DNA from: Streptomyces sp. NRRL S-244
Lineage (GTDB): Bacteria; Actinomycetota; Actinomycetes; Streptomycetales; Streptomycetaceae
DNA: 64,000 bases
Reading direction: 5' to 3'
NCBI RefSeq assembly: GCF_000717915.1
Contig: NZ_JOCX01000014.1
Location: 81,109-145,108, forward strand
Shown here: positions 16,242 to 25,105 of the stretch, in pieces
How the letters are laid out: each line of letters starts with the position of its first letter
Position numbering within the stretch: position 1 is the stretch's first letter
The notes under the pieces: model-generated
The model's database searches: none
What the model saw: only the letters and a program-made list of their open reading frames with translations
Told to the model about the DNA's origin: nothing
Made by a program: the position numbers and the translations under genes

Positions 16242-16471
16242 TGCGCTCTCCTCGTTCCGTTGTTCCGATCCGCCTCAGAATCAGCCGCCCCGAGCCCGAG
16301 GTATCCCCCCACCAGCACTCTCAGCGGACGACGTAACTCTTGCCCAGCGGGGCACGGCAAAGCCAGCCTTCATCCGATTTCGAGGCCAGATGAAAACATC
16401 CGGCGGTTCACCTGACGGCCTTTTACCGTGAAACTTCGGAGAGGCTGTATCGACCGGGGGAGAATGGAGCT

Positions 16472-17350
16472 GTGGTGCCACGCAGGACGAGGAATTGGAA
16501 AGCGCTGTCACCGGAACTGTCCGATGAACACCGCGCGCTGGTGACGATGCTGCGCAGGGTCCGCGACTGCAGCGCGCGGACTCAGGCTCAGATCGCCCTG
16601 GACGGCCACATCGTGGCGACGACTCTCTCCAACCACCTCAACGGCGGACGGATCCCGGAAGAACCACAGGTCAAGGCATTCTTCAAGACGATCGAGCAGG
16701 AGTTGGAACGGACAGACAACGCGGCTGTGGAGCTCCCCTGTTCACTGAACGACCTTCTGGAACTGCGGCGGCTCGCCCGGATGCAGCACTGTCACTGCGT
16801 CCCGCACACCCGCAGCGCCAGTCCCGCTCCCGCAGTGGGTTGTGACGATTCGCCGGCTTCTCCGGTGTCAGGGCCAGAACCGGCCGCAAACGCCGTTTCA
16901 CCCCATTCCAGAACGCGACCGCTTCTTCCTCGTCTCACGAGACGGCGCCTGAGCTCCCGTTCCCGGGCCTTGTCCCGTGCTTCCGTGCTCGCCGCGTCGG
17001 CACGGAAGCAGGTGCCGGTCCCCCCTGAGAAGGGGGACCGGCCGCGCAAGGACTCCTCTCGTGCCACTTGGACCGAGCTGGAGACCTTGACCGCGTTCAT
17101 CTCAAGCGGCAGGGACCGCGACGCGGGACTGCTCTTGTGGCGCGCCGGAAGGACGCTTTCCACGCCCGAACTCATCGACGCCGTCGACTCCTGCCGGGCT
17201 GCCGGGCTCCACGAGGCCGCCGAATCCGTGCTCTCGGGTGTGAGCGAACGCGTGGACCGGCAGGCCGTGTTGAACATCACCGCCGCATTCCAGCGTGCCG
17301 GCAGACATGAGGACGTCGGTTTCCTGCTGGCGGCCGCCGTTCAGCAGTAG
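16472..17350 (+). CDS. Helix-turn-helix protein, Streptomyces type
   Basis: A 292-residue protein. The N-terminus (about 15-65) has an XRE-like helix-turn-helix (RTQAQIALDGHIVATTLSNHLNGGRIP). A low-complexity, basic Ser/Arg/Pro middle follows, and the last 80 residues form a helical domain with an alternating AGLHEAAESVLSG / AGRHEDVGFLL pattern. Proteins of this plan are common as unassigned regulators in Streptomyces. The GTG at 16472 follows GGGGGAG. It is divergent from the HNH-like gene (230-base gap) and its stop overlaps the DUF559-type gene by 10 bases. Confidence 0.7.
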   Translation: MVPRRTRNWKALSPELSDEHRALVTMLRRVRDCSARTQAQIALDGHIVATTLSNHLNGGRIPEEPQVKAFFKTIEQELERTDNAAVELPCSLNDLLELRRLARMQHCHCVPHTRSASPAPAVGCDDSPASPVSGPEPAANAVSPHSRTRPLLPRLTRRRLSSRSRALSRASVLAASARKQVPVPPEKGDRPRKDSSRATWTELETLTAFISSGRDRDAGLLLWRAGRTLSTPELIDAVDSCRAAGLHEAAESVLSGVSERVDRQAVLNITAAFQRAGRHEDVGFLLAAAVQQ

Positions 17351-18417
17351 AGCGGCAGCTGGAGCTGTTGGTGGCCGCGGGCTTGGGCTGTGGGTGGGGT
17401 GGGGCGGGGGGTGGTGAGGGTGAGGAGGGTGTGGAGGGCCTTGATGACCTCCTCGGGGGTGTCGCGGATCATCGACGGGGTTGCGCTGACCACCAGGATG
17501 CCGTGGGACTCCAGGCGCAGGCGGCGGTGGAGGGTGGCGTGCCAGGCGTCGCGGGTGTAGTGGTACTCCGCCGAGTCGATCTCCAGGGCCACGCCCTCGT
17601 CCGGCCAGTACGCGTCCGGGCTGGCCAGGAAGGTGCCGTCCGGGGTGTACAGGCGGGCGTTCCACAGGGGGGTCGGGAGGTCCGTCGCCGTCAGGGTGTC
17701 CCGGGCCAGGGCCTCGGCGATCGAGCGGACCCCCGCGACGAGTTCCGACGCGGCGGCGCGGATCGCCGGGCGGGTGAGGAGGCGGGCCGCGCGGAGCTCG
17801 GCGTGCAGGTCCTGCGGGTGGCACCAGCCGGCCTGGACGACATGGGCCAGGGTCGAGCGGATGTGGTCGGGGTCCTCGGCCCGGGCGGCGAAGTCGGCCG
17901 CCGCGCGCACCGGGCGGGTGCTCGGGATGCCGGAGACCGCGATGGTGCGCGGCCAGCGGGCGGTGGCCAGCGGGCGGACCTCCGGGGTGCCGGTGAGCCG
18001 GCGCGGGGCGCGGACCAGGACGTCGGCGGGGGTGTGCAGGACGTCGCGGATGCCGAGGAGGGCCAGGGCGGCGGCGCCGGTGAGGACGGCCGTGTCGCCG
18101 GACAGCGGGTCCGCGGTGGGCTCGGCGGCGTACAGGACGGCGGCGAGGGCGCGTTGGCGGTGGTCCGGGGGGCCGGTCTGGAGGAGGTAGACCCGGGGCA
18201 GTAAGCGCTGCCAGGGCCCGCCGGGGCGGGTGCGGGAGGTGATCGTGCCCTCCGGGACGCCGGAGGCGGCGAGCTGGTGGCGGGTGGCCAGGTTGAGCTG
18301 CCTGCGAGCGGTCGTCTGCGCCGCCGTCCGGTTCGGCCCCCGGTTCGGCGCTCGGTTCGGTTCCCTGTGCGTCGGCCGCTTCGGCGCCCGCTGCTTCGTC
18401 TGACGTGTGGTGATCAT
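17341..18417 (-). CDS. AbiEi-like N-terminus with DUF559/Vsr-fold nuclease domain
   Basis: A 358-residue protein. After a basic, Arg/Pro/Asn-rich start, residues about 40-90 look like the AbiEi-type winged helix (ATRHQLAASGVPEGTITSRT, then PRVYLL). The C-terminal 110 residues match the DUF559 PD-(D/E)xK fold: SPDAYWPDEGVALEIDSAEYH with the Asp and Glu ligands, then RLRLESHGILVVSATPSMI. The activity is untested for most relatives. It overlaps the HTH gene by 10 bases at their convergent ends, and is followed upstream by a GNAT gene. Confidence 0.7.
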   Translation of the reverse strand: MITTRQTKQRAPKRPTHREPNRAPNRGPNRTAAQTTARRQLNLATRHQLAASGVPEGTITSRTRPGGPWQRLLPRVYLLQTGPPDHRQRALAAVLYAAEPTADPLSGDTAVLTGAAALALLGIRDVLHTPADVLVRAPRRLTGTPEVRPLATARWPRTIAVSGIPSTRPVRAAADFAARAEDPDHIRSTLAHVVQAGWCHPQDLHAELRAARLLTRPAIRAAASELVAGVRSIAEALARDTLTATDLPTPLWNARLYTPDGTFLASPDAYWPDEGVALEIDSAEYHYTRDAWHATLHRRLRLESHGILVVSATPSMIRDTPEEVIKALHTLLTLTTPRPTPPTAQARGHQQLQLPLYC

Positions 18418-18467
18418 GCTGGCGGTATGCCCGGTCCCGGGGCACCGACACCCCGCCCGGGGGCCCG

Positions 18468-19004
18468 TCAGCGGCCCGGGTGGTCCGGGGAGAGGAAGAC
18501 GATCACGCCCGTCTGCGTGCCCGGGCGGGCCGCGACCTCGTGCCAGCCCAGCCTGCGATACGTGGCCACCGTGTCCGTGGCCAGTCGGGAGGTCAGCAGC
18601 CAGGCCCGGCGGTCCGGGGCGTCGGCGGTGATCTCGGTGAGCAGGGCGCGGCCGGTGCCGTGGCCGCGCGCGTACGGGCGTACGGCGAGCTCGTCTATCT
18701 CCAGCGCACCCGTCAGGAGCTCCCGCACCCGCGCCGGACCGAGCTGCGCCGCGACCTGGGCGTACCCGCGGTCCTTGGGGAAGGCCGCCGGGGTGAGCCA
18801 GCCCGTGGCGAAGCCGTCGATGCCGGCCGCGGACTGGGCGAGAGCAGTACGGAAACCGCGGCGCCGGGTGTCGGCCTGGAGGCGGACCGCGAACTGGCGA
18901 ATGGTTTCTGCGTCCTCGTTCCACGGCGGGGCGGAGAAGACGTCGGCATAGGCGTCGACCAGTTCGTCCGCGAGGTCGAGGACGGCCTGTCCGTAGCAGA
19001 TCAC
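18468..19004 (-). CDS. GNAT-family N-acetyltransferase
   Basis: A 178-residue acetyl-CoA-dependent acyltransferase. The central strand EIDELAVRPYARGHGTGRALL carries the acetyl-CoA pyrophosphate loop (RGHGTG), and TYRRLGWHEVA marks the C-terminal strand and helix. The substrate cannot be read. The GTG at 19004 gives MICYGQAVLDLADEL. It lies 50 bases upstream of the DUF559-type gene on the same strand. Confidence 0.88.
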   Translation of the reverse strand: MICYGQAVLDLADELVDAYADVFSAPPWNEDAETIRQFAVRLQADTRRRGFRTALAQSAAGIDGFATGWLTPAAFPKDRGYAQVAAQLGPARVRELLTGALEIDELAVRPYARGHGTGRALLTEITADAPDRRAWLLTSRLATDTVATYRRLGWHEVAARPGTQTGVIVFLSPDHPGR

Positions 19005-19168
19005 GATGTCCGAGCTCCTCTTTCTTCCCGTTTTACCGTTTGGGGTGGGAGAGCCAATTTATGCCGATCGGGTTCCCGAGGGCACGTATCGCACGGATCC
19101 GGCGAGTGTGCGACAAATCCCCTCCCCGTCTTCCGTGTCGGGGACCGCGCAGCCGCGTTGAGCAGCCC

Positions 19169-19345
19169 GTGGACAGACTGATTCGGGCGGCCGGCCGGTG
19201 CGCGCTCGCCTTCCTCCTCGTCCTGGGCGTGGTGGCGCTGCTGCCGCGCGCCGTCAAGGACGCCGTACCGGACGGTGTGATCGGCGGAGCCGTGCTCGTC
19301 CTGGGGGCGCTGGGCGCCCGCCGGGTGGTCAAGCCCCCGCGTTAG
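19169..19345 (+). CDS. Small membrane protein
   Basis: A predicted 58-residue protein starting at GTG 19169 (VDRLIRAAGRCAL). It has two hydrophobic stretches: about 13-25 (LAFLLVLGVVALL) and 36-48 (IGGAVLVLGALG), and a basic RRVVKPPR end. An upstream extension to 19040 has no coding character. Family unknown. It precedes another small hydrophobic gene on the same strand by 50 bases. Confidence 0.5.
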   Translation: MDRLIRAAGRCALAFLLVLGVVALLPRAVKDAVPDGVIGGAVLVLGALGARRVVKPPR

Positions 19346-19395
19346 CCTCGTAGTAATACCAGTCGGATCAGATGAACTTGATTGAGGAGTTGGGC

Positions 19396-19695
19396 ATGGC
19401 GCGCGTACCGAGTTCCGCAGTGGCGGCCGCCGGACTGGTCGGCGGCTACGCCGTCGCCCGGTGGACCAAGAAGCGCCCGCTGGGCGGTGTCGTGCTCGGC
19501 GCCGCCGGACTGGCCGCCGGGCGGGAATGGCACCGGCGCGGCGGCGCCCCCGCGGCGGCCGGGCTCGGGGCGCTGTACCTCGCCGGCTTCGCGGGCGCGC
19601 ACCCGCTGGCCAAGAAGGTCGGGGCCTGGCCGGCCGTCCTCGGGGCCGCGGCCGTCGTGGCGACCGCCTCCTGGGTCGTCGCCGACCGCGGCTGA
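19396..19695 (+). CDS. Small hydrophobic protein
   Basis: A 99-residue Ala/Gly-rich protein with three or four weak membrane segments (SSAVAAAGLVGGYAVARW, GGVVLGAAGLAAG, GALYLAGFAGAHPLA, WPAVLGAAAVVATASWV). GAGGAG lies 6 bases before the ATG at 19396. I recognise no family. It is followed by a low-complexity repeat tract and a terminator. Confidence 0.65.
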   Translation: MARVPSSAVAAAGLVGGYAVARWTKKRPLGGVVLGAAGLAAGREWHRRGGAPAAAGLGALYLAGFAGAHPLAKKVGAWPAVLGAAAVVATASWVVADRG

Positions 19696-19768
19696 GGCGC
19701 CTGGCGCCGACCGCGGCTGAGCCGTCGCCGCCGGCCCCGGCCGAGGCGCCTGGCGCCGACCGCCGCCG

Positions 19769-19836
19769 AGGCTGAGGCCGAGGCCGAGGCTGAGGCTGAG
19801 GCTGAGGCTGAGCTGAGGCCGAGCTGAGGCCGAGCC
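19769..19836. repeat. GCTGAG/GCCGAG hexanucleotide tract
   Basis: About eleven hexamers or pentamers of GCTGAG, GCCGAG or CTGAG in a row between convergent genes. Just before it, GAGGCGCCTGGCGCCGACCG occurs twice (19694-19713 and 19743-19762), each copy holding a GGCGCC palindrome, so the whole 19680-19836 stretch looks built by duplication. Confidence 0.8.
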
Positions 19837-19846
19837 ACAAGACACC

Positions 19847-19876
19847 CCCTGGGGGCGTACGGCTACGCCCCCAGGG
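19847..19876. terminator. Perfect 13-bp terminator hairpin
   Basis: CCCTGGGGGCGTA (19847-19859) pairs fully with TACGCCCCCAGGG (19864-19876) around a 4-base loop. The stop codon of the DUF445 gene lies inside the stem. The hairpin serves the convergent small membrane gene and probably the DUF445 transcript. Confidence 0.75.
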
Positions 19877-21284
19877 CCTGCGACACCGTGTAGATCAGCA
19901 GTCCCGCCAGGGCGCCGACCACCGTGCCGTTGATGCGGATGAACTGGAGGTCCCGGCCGATGTGGGCCTCGATCTTCCGCGACGTGTGCTCGGCGTCCCA
20001 CCCGGCCACGGTGTCCGTGATCAGCGAGGTGATCTCGGTGCGGTAGTTGGTCACCACGTACACCACCGCGCCCTCGATCCAGCCCTCCACCTTGTCCTGG
20101 AGCCGGCCGTCCGTGGCCAGCCGCGCCCCCAGCGACAGCAGCGAGGACCGGACCCGCAGCCGCAGCTCGCTGTGCTCGTCCTCCGCCGCCGAGATGATCA
20201 TCGCCCGGATCGCGGTCCAGGCGGAGGCGATCACGTCCTGCACCTCCCCGCGCTGGAGGATCTCGGACTTCAGCCGCTCCACCCGGGCCCGGGTGTCCGT
20301 GTCCGACTGGAGGTCGGCCGCGAAGTCCGTCAGGAACCGGTCCACCGCCCCGCGCGCCGGGTGCTCCGGCATGTCCCGCATCTCGGTCAGGAAGCGGAGC
20401 AGCTCCTTGTACACGCGCTCGCCGACCTTCCGGTCCACGAACCTCGGGGTCCAGCCGGGGGCGCCGCCCTGGACCGCGCCCATCACCGACTCCCCGTGCG
20501 TCACCAGCCAGTCGTGGGCCTTGGCGCAGACGAGGTCGACGACGCGGCGGTGCCCGCCGTCCGCGACGACCTTCTCCAGGGTCTTGCCGATCCCGGGAGC
20601 GATCTCGGCGGTCTCGGCCCGCCGCGTGATGGCCTCCCCCACGACCGCCTGCACATCGGAGTCGCGCAGTACGGTCAGGGCCCCGCGCAGCGCGGTGGCC
20701 AGCTCGGCCGTGACCCGGTCGGCGTGCGCGGGCTCGGCCAGCCAGGATCCGAGGCGGGCGCCGATGCCGAGGGAGTGGAGGCGGGCGCGGACCACGTCCG
20801 GGGAGAGGAAGTTCTCGCCGACGAACTCCCCGAGGGAGACGCCGAGCTGGTCCTTCTTGGTCGGGATGATCGCGGTGTGCGGGATGGGCAGGCCCAGCGG
20901 GCGCCGGAACAGCGCGGTGACGGCGAACCAGTCCGCGAGCGCGCCGACCATGCCGGCCTCGGCGGCGGCCCGGACGTAGCCCGCCCAGCCGCCGGCCCCG
21001 GCGTGCTCCGCCCAGGTGGTCAGTACGTAGACCAGGGCGACCAGGACCAGCAGGCCGGTCGCGGTGGTCTTCATGCGGCGGACGCCGCGGCGGCGCTCCT
21101 CGTCGGCCTCGTTGAACACGAACCCGCCGGTGCCGGTGCTTGCGCCTCTGCCAGTGCCGGTGCCTGTACCAGTGCCAGTGCTTGCGCCTGGGCCCCCTGG
21201 GCCCGTGCCTCTGCCAGTGCCTGCGGCCTTGGTGCGGTGGTCCACGTGGTCCTCCCTTCCCCCGGGCGCCGGTTTTGTCTGCAT
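19863..21284 (-). CDS. DUF445 membrane protein
   Basis: A 473-residue protein. A disordered N-terminus rich in Gly-Thr repeats is followed by a membrane helix (TGLLVLVALVYVLTTW) and the DUF445 body: GMVGALADWFAVTALFRRPLGLPIPHTAIIP is the family hallmark. A second helix lies at the very C-terminus (VVGALAGLLIYTVSQALG). The family is widespread and of unknown function, with both ends in the membrane and a long helical middle. The ATG at 21284 has GGGAG upstream; an ATG at 21323 is possible. The Gly-Thr run comes from a short tandem repeat around 21130-21190. Confidence 0.88.
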   Translation of the reverse strand: MQTKPAPGGREDHVDHRTKAAGTGRGTGPGGPGASTGTGTGTGTGRGASTGTGGFVFNEADEERRRGVRRMKTTATGLLVLVALVYVLTTWAEHAGAGGWAGYVRAAAEAGMVGALADWFAVTALFRRPLGLPIPHTAIIPTKKDQLGVSLGEFVGENFLSPDVVRARLHSLGIGARLGSWLAEPAHADRVTAELATALRGALTVLRDSDVQAVVGEAITRRAETAEIAPGIGKTLEKVVADGGHRRVVDLVCAKAHDWLVTHGESVMGAVQGGAPGWTPRFVDRKVGERVYKELLRFLTEMRDMPEHPARGAVDRFLTDFAADLQSDTDTRARVERLKSEILQRGEVQDVIASAWTAIRAMIISAAEDEHSELRLRVRSSLLSLGARLATDGRLQDKVEGWIEGAVVYVVTNYRTEITSLITDTVAGWDAEHTSRKIEAHIGRDLQFIRINGTVVGALAGLLIYTVSQALGA

Positions 21285-21362
21285 AGCATCCGACTCCCGG
21301 GACCCCTCAGGAGTTCCCGGCACGCCGATCCGTCACCGAGAGCCGGCTCCGCCAGGCACCCC

Positions 21363-22058
21363 CTAGAGCTCCTTGCGCAGCTTCGGCCCGCCGCCCAGGG
21401 GCTTCTGCCGCTTCGGGGGTTTGACCTTGACCTCCACCCCGCCCCAGAAGGCCAGGCCCGTCACGACCACCCTCGGGGCGCCCGGAGCCACCGGGCCCGA
21501 GGTGTCGCCGCGCTGGTCGAAGGCGCCCATGAAGCCGAAGCCCCGTACGTCGACCTCCACGCCCGGCGGGACCGTGATCTGGATGCCGCCCATGATCGCG
21601 ATGCAGTTGATCACCACCTCCCGCTCCGCGAAGTTCGCCTCGCGCAGGTCGAGCTCCCCGCTGCCCCAGAACGCCACCGCGTCCAGCCGCGGCGGCACCG
21701 TCCAGGTGCCCTTGCGCTGGAACGAGGACATCACCGCGACCGCCGCCGAGGCCGACGCCGGTACGCCGCCGCCCCCGATCCGCGAGGCCCACGAACCGTC
21801 GCCCGCCGCCGGGACCGGGGCCGGCGCCGAGGCCGCGAGCGGCATCGGGTGGCCGCCCGGCGCCGGCAGATCGCGGGTCAGCGGCTCCAGTTCCGCGTAC
21901 GTCTTCGACTTGTACGCGACCTCCAGCCGCTCCTCGAACTCCTCCATGTCGAGCCGGCCCTCGGCGACGGCGTCCCGCAGACGCTCCACCACCCGGTCGC
22001 GGTCGGCGTCCGACGCCCTCAGCTCCGGCAACGGCTTCTCCGGCCGCTCGTTAGTCAT
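21363..22058 (-). CDS. DUF1707 / LiaF-like protein
   Basis: A 231-residue protein. The N-terminal DUF1707 domain reads ELRASDADRDRVVERLRDA followed by GRLDMEEFEERLEVAYKSKTYAEL. A Pro/Ala linker leads to a C-terminal beta domain of the LiaF/YvqF kind (AFWGSGELDLREANF, CIAIMGGIQITVPPGVEVDVRGFGFMG). Such proteins are linked to cell-envelope stress sensing. No clear membrane helix is seen. It is a single gene on the minus strand with an ATG at 22058. Confidence 0.85.
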   Translation of the reverse strand: MTNERPEKPLPELRASDADRDRVVERLRDAVAEGRLDMEEFEERLEVAYKSKTYAELEPLTRDLPAPGGHPMPLAASAPAPVPAAGDGSWASRIGGGGVPASASAAVAVMSSFQRKGTWTVPPRLDAVAFWGSGELDLREANFAEREVVINCIAIMGGIQITVPPGVEVDVRGFGFMGAFDQRGDTSGPVAPGAPRVVVTGLAFWGGVEVKVKPPKRQKPLGGGPKLRKEL

Positions 22059-22131
22059 GGGAACAGCCTATGTAGTCGTACGGAAGAGTTGTATGGCCCA
22101 ACCCTGGTAACGCCCCCTGCCCACCCCTGAT

Positions 22132-23097
22132 TTAACCCTGGTCGTACATCCTCGCGATCACGTCCTCGATGTCCGGCTCCCGCACCGACAGGTCCAGCAG
22201 CGGATACCTCGCCGCCACCTCCGCCACCAGCGGCGCCGCCGAGGCCCCCGCCGGGAACGCCAGCCACTGCCGCGGCCCGTCCACCTTCACCACCCGCGCG
22301 CCCGCCACGCTGATCTCCGGAAGCTCCCGCTCCAGGTCCACCACCAGCGTCCGCTCGCCGCCGCCCTCCCCCATCGAGTGCAGACCGGCCAGTGCGCCGT
22401 CGTACATCAGCCGCCCGTGGTCGATCACCATCACCCGCTCGCACAGCTGCTCGATGTCCTGGAGGTCGTGCGTCGTGAGCAGCACCGTCGTGCCGAGCTC
22501 CGCGTTCAGCTGCCGCAGGAAGGCCCGTACCTTCGCCTTGCTCACCACGTCGAGCCCGATCGTCGGCTCGTCCAGGTACAGCACGTCCGGATCGTGCAGC
22601 AGCGCCGCCGCGATGTCCCCGCGCATCCGCTGCCCCAGCGACAGCTGCCGTACCGGTACGTCCAGCAGCTCGGCCAGGTCGAGGCGGTCCACGCACCGCT
22701 CCAGGTTCTCCTTGAACCTGGCCGGCGGGATCCGGTACATCCGCCGCATCAGCCCGTACGAGTCCTTCAGCGGCAGGTCCCACCACAGCGTGGTCCGCTG
22801 CCCGAACACCACCCCGATGCGGTGCGCCAGCCGCATCCGCTCCCGCGCCGGGTCGATGCCCGCGACCCGCAGCCGGCCGCCGCTCGGGGTGAGGATGCCG
22901 GTCAGCATCTTGATCGTGGTCGACTTCCCGGCGCCGTTGGGCCCGATATAGCCGACCACCTCCCCCCGCGCCACCTCGAAGCTGATCCCGTCCACGGCCC
23001 TGACCTGCCGTTTCTCCCGGCGCATCAGACTCACCCGGCGCCGTACGTCGAAGACCTTCTCGACCCCGTCCAGCTCGATCAGCACATTCCCGCCCAC
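22132..23097 (-). CDS. ABC transporter ATP-binding protein (ABC-2 exporter)
   Basis: A 321-residue ATPase. Walker A GPNGAGKST, the Q-loop VVFGQRTTLWW, signature LSLGQRMRGD, Walker B VLYLDEPTIGLD and the His switch LTTHDL are all present. A 70-residue C-terminal extension follows. The GTG at 23097 has GGGGAG 9 bases upstream, inside the end of the permease gene; GTG at 23085 is an alternative. It is the last gene of a three-gene exporter operon with two ABC-2 permeases. The substrate is unknown. Confidence 0.92.
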   Translation of the reverse strand: MGGNVLIELDGVEKVFDVRRRVSLMRREKRQVRAVDGISFEVARGEVVGYIGPNGAGKSTTIKMLTGILTPSGGRLRVAGIDPARERMRLAHRIGVVFGQRTTLWWDLPLKDSYGLMRRMYRIPPARFKENLERCVDRLDLAELLDVPVRQLSLGQRMRGDIAAALLHDPDVLYLDEPTIGLDVVSKAKVRAFLRQLNAELGTTVLLTTHDLQDIEQLCERVMVIDHGRLMYDGALAGLHSMGEGGGERTLVVDLERELPEISVAGARVVKVDGPRQWLAFPAGASAAPLVAEVAARYPLLDLSVREPDIEDVIARMYDQG

Positions 23098-23102
23098 GCC
23101 GC

Positions 23103-24050
23103 TCAGCTCCCCGTACTCCGGTACGAACGAAGTCCCGCCCGCCACGCCAGCGACGCGGGTACGAACACCACCACCGCCACCAGCGGGCTCACGAACGCCA
23201 CCCACCCCGGCAGCCCCAGCGGATACGGCTGCCCCAGCACGTACAGGGCCGGCAGCCAGTTGACGAAGGCCAGCGGAACGACGAACGTGACCCCGCGCAG
23301 CATGTCCTTCGCGAACACCGTCGGCGGGTACTGGAGCATCGTGTTCCCGCCGTACGTGAAGGAGTTCTGCACCTCCGCCGCGTCCCCGGCGACGAACTGG
23401 AACGCCGCACCGGCCACCATCACCGCCCCGAAGATCGCCGCCCCGGCCAGCACCATCACGGGCACCAGCAGCACCTTCCCGACCGTCCACTCCACGTCCA
23501 GCGCCGAGACCGCCCAGGCCAGCACCGCCAGCCCCTGCCCGATCCGCCCCACCCGGCGCAGCGCGAAGCGGTCGGCGGCGACCTGCGCGAGCACCGGGAC
23601 GGGGCGCACCAGCATGGTGTCGAGCGAACCGTCGCGGATGCGGACGCCGATCCGGTCCGTATTGCCGAGGAGCAGGTCCGCCAGGCCCAGGGAGGCCGAG
23701 GAGGACCCGTACAGGAGGGCGATCTCGGGCAGCGTGAAGCCGCCGAGCACGTCCACGTGCGAGAACATGATCCAGATCGCGACGAAGTCGAGGAGCGTGA
23801 TCGCCGCGTTCCCGAAGGTGGAGAGGAAGAACGACGTCCGGTACGCCATCGTCGACCGGACCCACATCGCCACGATCAGCCCGTAGCCGCGCAGCCCCTC
23901 CACGGCCCGGTTCCGCACCGGCACGTACAGCGGTACGTCCACCGGCACTTCCACCGGTACGTCCACCGGCCCTCCGGACCGCGCCGGAGCCACCGAGGCA
24001 GCCCCCACGGCCCCCACGGCCTCCACCGCCCCGGCCTCGAGCTCAGCCAC
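23103..24050 (-). CDS. ABC-2 family permease
   Basis: A 315-residue membrane protein of the six-helix ABC-2 type (PF06182-like): after a repetitive Val/Pro/Asp N-terminus (VDVPVEVPVDVPLYVPV) come AYRTSFFLSTFGNAAITLLDF and the family element FTLPEIALLYGSSSASLGLADLLLGN and RDGSLDTMLVRPVPVL. It forms the channel with the neighbouring permease and the ATPase. The GTG start at 24050 overlaps the preceding permease gene by 8 bases. Confidence 0.88.
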   Translation of the reverse strand: MAELEAGAVEAVGAVGAASVAPARSGGPVDVPVEVPVDVPLYVPVRNRAVEGLRGYGLIVAMWVRSTMAYRTSFFLSTFGNAAITLLDFVAIWIMFSHVDVLGGFTLPEIALLYGSSSASLGLADLLLGNTDRIGVRIRDGSLDTMLVRPVPVLAQVAADRFALRRVGRIGQGLAVLAWAVSALDVEWTVGKVLLVPVMVLAGAAIFGAVMVAGAAFQFVAGDAAEVQNSFTYGGNTMLQYPPTVFAKDMLRGVTFVVPLAFVNWLPALYVLGQPYPLGLPGWVAFVSPLVAVVVFVPASLAWRAGLRSYRSTGS

Positions 24051-24930
24051 CCTGGACGACCACCTTCCGCGTCGCCGCCGACTGCAACAGCCGCCCCGCG
24101 CCCAGCAGTACGAGCACCCACACCGACTGGAAGCCCAGCGCCCGTACCGCGCCCCCGGCGCCCGCGTGCACGCCCATCAGCACGTCCAGGGGCACCTGGA
24201 GCATCGCCGCCCACGGCAGGACGCGGACGAACTCCCCGAAGGCGCCCGGGAACACCGTCAGCGGAAGCAGCATCCCGGAGAAGAAGACCGTGACGACGAC
24301 GGCCATCAAGTTGATCCCGGTCCCGTCCATCAGCCAGAACGCGGCCAGCCCCAGCAGGTACCGCACCCCGAAGCTGACGAGCAGCGCGAGCACCACCGAC
24401 ACCAGGAACAGCAGCCAGCGCAGCGGGTCGGCGGGCAGGGCCAGTTGGAAGGCCAGCGCCCCCGCGAGCAGCGGCACGACCCCGCGCCCGAGCAACTGGA
24501 AGCCCGCCCTCCCCAGATCGGCGGCGAGCCACCACATCTGGAGGTCGGCCGGCCGGTACAGGTCGACGGCGATGTCACCCGTACGGATGCGCTCCTGCAT
24601 CTCCTCCTGGAAGCCGCCGCCGATGAGCGCGCCCGCGGCCAGCAGCGACTGGCTCACCCAGACGAAGGTCAGCGCCTGCGACTGGTCGTAGCCGCCCAGC
24701 CCGGGCCGTTCGTCCCACAACGCGACGTACGTGTACGCGAGGACGAAGCCGAAGACGGTGTTGGTGAACACCCCTGCCGCCGTCGCCGTCCCGTAGGTGG
24801 CGTAGCGCCGGAACCCGCCGGCCGCGACGGCCGGATAGAGCCACGCCCCGCGCCCGGTTCCGCGCGCCGTTCCGTGCCCGGTTCCGCGCGCCGTTCCACG
24901 AGGCGTTCCACGAGCCGTTCCCTGGCGCAC
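24043..24930 (-). CDS. ABC-2 family permease with repeat-built N-terminus
   Basis: A 295-residue permease, paralogous in plan to its neighbour: ATAAGVFTNTVFGFVLAYTYVAL, RIRTGDIAVDLYRPADLQ, and FFSGMLLPLTVFPGAFGEFVRVLPW. The first 27 residues are Gly-Thr-Ala-Arg repeats (RGTARGTG) produced by a 12-15 bp tandem repeat at about 24845-24925. The GTG at 24930 follows GGAGGG by 5-6 bases. It is first in the exporter operon. Confidence 0.88.
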   Translation of the reverse strand: MRQGTARGTPRGTARGTGHGTARGTGRGAWLYPAVAAGGFRRYATYGTATAAGVFTNTVFGFVLAYTYVALWDERPGLGGYDQSQALTFVWVSQSLLAAGALIGGGFQEEMQERIRTGDIAVDLYRPADLQMWWLAADLGRAGFQLLGRGVVPLLAGALAFQLALPADPLRWLLFLVSVVLALLVSFGVRYLLGLAAFWLMDGTGINLMAVVVTVFFSGMLLPLTVFPGAFGEFVRVLPWAAMLQVPLDVLMGVHAGAGGAVRALGFQSVWVLVLLGAGRLLQSAATRKVVVQGG

Positions 24931-25105
24931 CGTATCCCTCCGTTTTCCCGGTCGTTCCTACGTCGGCCAAAGCGCGCGAGCTTAGTGCGGAGGGGCGATC
25001 CACGCGACCGGTTTATGCCCGTCCGACGCGGAACGAGCGGCCAATCGGGTAGACAGCATGAGGTACAGACGTGGATATTTCGTACGGCGTCGAGGAGTCC
25101 TGGCG

